Source of the DNA: Pseudooceanicola aestuarii
Lineage (GTDB): Bacteria; Pseudomonadota; Alphaproteobacteria; Rhodobacterales; Rhodobacteraceae
Assembly: GCF_010614805.1 (NCBI RefSeq)
Contig: NZ_JAAFZC010000001.1
Location: forward strand, 1-64,000
Length of the DNA: 64,000 nucleotides
Reading direction: 5' to 3'
Under the pieces are notes generated by a model. The model was given only the letters and a program-made list of their open reading frames with translations, made no database searches and was not told the origin of the DNA. This document shows positions 62,866 to 64,000 of this stretch, one piece after another (position 1 is the stretch's first letter; each line of letters opens with the position of its first letter). The position numbers were made by a program, and so were the translations under genes.

Positions 62866-64000
62866 ATGTTGGACCTGACATATGAAACGCCCAAGCCCAA
62901 GGTAATCGCCGGGGCGAAGCACGATTGGGAACTGGTCATCGGGATGGAGGTACACGCGCAGGTGTCCTCCCGGGCCAAGCTGTTCTCCGGCGCGTCCACC
63001 CGGTTCGGTGCGGAACCCAATTCCAACGTCGCCTTTGTCGATGCGGCCATGCCCGGCATGCTGCCCGTGATCAATGAGTTCTGCGTGGCCCAGGCCGTGC
63101 GCACCGGGCTGGGGCTGAAGGCGCAGATCAATCTGCGCTCCGCTTTCGATCGGAAGAATTATTTCTATCCCGACCTGCCGCAGGGCTACCAGATTTCCCA
63201 GCTGTATCACCCCATCGTCGGCGAGGGCGAAATCCTGGTGGACATGGCGCCTGGTGTGGCGCGCCTGGTGCGGATCGAACGCATCCACCTGGAACAGGAC
63301 GCGGGCAAGTCGATCCATGACATGGATCCGGCGATGTCCTTTGTCGACCTGAACCGGACCGGCGTCGCCCTGATGGAGATCGTCTCCCGCCCTGATATCC
63401 GCGGACCGGAAGAGGCCGCCGCCTATATCACCAAGATGCGGCAGATCCTGCGCTACCTTGGCACCTGCGACGGCAACATGCAGAACGGCAACCTGCGCGC
63501 CGATGTGAACGTGTCGGTCTGTCGTCCGGGGCAATACGAGAAATACCAGGAGACGCAGGACTTCAACCATCTCGGCACCCGCTGCGAGATCAAGAACATG
63601 AATTCCATGCGCTTTATCCAGGCCGCGATTGATTACGAGGCGCGCCGCCAGATCGGCATCCTGGAGGCCGGTGGCGACATCGTGCAGGAAACCCGCCTCT
63701 ACGATCCCGACAAGAACGAGACCCGGTCGATGCGGTCCAAGGAAGAAGCGCATGACTACCGGTACTTCCCCGATCCCGACCTGCTGCCGTTGGAGATCGA
63801 GCAAGGTTGGGTGGACGATATCGCCGCAGGCCTGCCGGAACTTCCGGACGAGAAAAAGGCGCGGTTCGTCCGGGATTTCGGGCTGTCGGAATACGACGCC
63901 TCCGTCCTGACGGCCGAGGCGGAGAATGCCGCCTATTTCGAACAGGTGGCCGAGGGGCGGGATGGCAAGCTCGCCGCCAACTGGGTCATCAACGAGCTGT
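62866..64000 (+). CDS. gatB: Asp/Glu-tRNA amidotransferase subunit B, C-terminus outside window
   Basis: The first 378 residues of GatB, the kinase and tRNA-binding subunit that turns Glu-tRNA(Gln) and/or Asp-tRNA(Asn) into the amidated form. Clear blocks are [53 protein letters not shown] and [13 protein letters not shown]. The GGGAGAGGACAAGGC leader is a strong ribosome site. The frame is open to the right edge. No gatC or gatA lies directly upstream, so it is not in a gatCAB operon. Confidence 0.97.
   Translation, partial: MLDLTYETPKPKVIAGAKHDWELVIGMEVHAQVSSRAKLFSGASTRFGAEPNSNVAFVDAAMPGMLPVINEFCVAQAVRTGLGLKAQINLRSAFDRKNYFYPDLPQGYQISQLYHPIVGEGEILVDMAPGVARLVRIERIHLEQDAGKSIHDMDPAMSFVDLNRTGVALMEIVSRPDIRGPEEAAAYITKMRQILRYLGTCDGNMQNGNLRADVNVSVCRPGQYEKYQETQDFNHLGTRCEIKNMNSMRFIQAAIDYEARRQIGILEAGGDIVQETRLYDPDKNETRSMRSKEEAHDYRYFPDPDLLPLEIEQGWVDDIAAGLPELPDEKKARFVRDFGLSEYDASVLTAEAENAAYFEQVAEGRDGKLAANWVINEL

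Overview
The window looks like a chromosomal segment of a GC-rich alphaproteobacterium, most likely Rhodobacteraceae (Roseobacter/Paracoccaceae group). The evidence is a division/cell-wall (dcw) cluster with two tandem DUF2484 genes between murC and murB, an adjacent cobS/cobT pair, a single-chain PntA next to PntB, and the overall family content. I see no insertion sequence, prophage, CRISPR array or rRNA. Most genes are packed in short operons with ATGA or GTGA overlaps.

Left part (1-14430): a giant secreted protein enters from the left edge on the minus strand. It has a FecR domain near its N-terminus followed by VCBS/cadherin-like repeats, and its C-terminus lies outside the window. A membrane adenylate/guanylate cyclase with a periplasmic CHASE2 domain is transcribed divergently from it. 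Next come the three parts of a type I secretion system (HlyD adaptor, ABC exporter, TolC), then a DUF3307 membrane protein overlapping a SulP anion transporter that carries STAS and cyclic-nucleotide-binding domains. I read this as a possible adhesin/cAMP signalling locus: secreted FecR adhesin, its exporter, a cyclase whose sensor faces the periplasm, and a possible cAMP effector.

Middle part (14770-29811): tRNA-Leu(UAA), rhomboid protease and GFA-family protein, an ECF sigma/anti-sigma pair, cobS-cobT, an M24 aminopeptidase, DUF427, a ClC channel, and a large PAS-LuxR regulator whose C-terminal alpha/beta-hydrolase fold appears catalytically dead. A 437-bp intergenic stretch of strong hairpins follows, then recN and bamD.

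The dcw cluster (29962-41559, minus strand) reads ftsW-murG-murC-DUF2484-DUF2484-murB-ddl-ftsQ-ftsA-ftsZ-lpxC. It makes the lipid-linked peptidoglycan precursor, builds the divisome, and ends with the first committed step of lipid A synthesis.

Right part (41801-64000): a family-4 glycosyltransferase; a divergent peptide uptake and breakdown module (two M20 hydrolases and a fused DppD-DppF ATPase on the minus strand, binding protein and two permeases on the plus strand); a glutaredoxin-MauE fusion; pntB-pntA; an SDR; a PuuD-like amidotransferase; a tiny membrane protein; aminopeptidase N; a DJ-1/PfpI protein; an unrecognised 423-residue protein; and the start of gatB at the right edge. Calls rest on reading motifs and gene context. 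No database search was possible.
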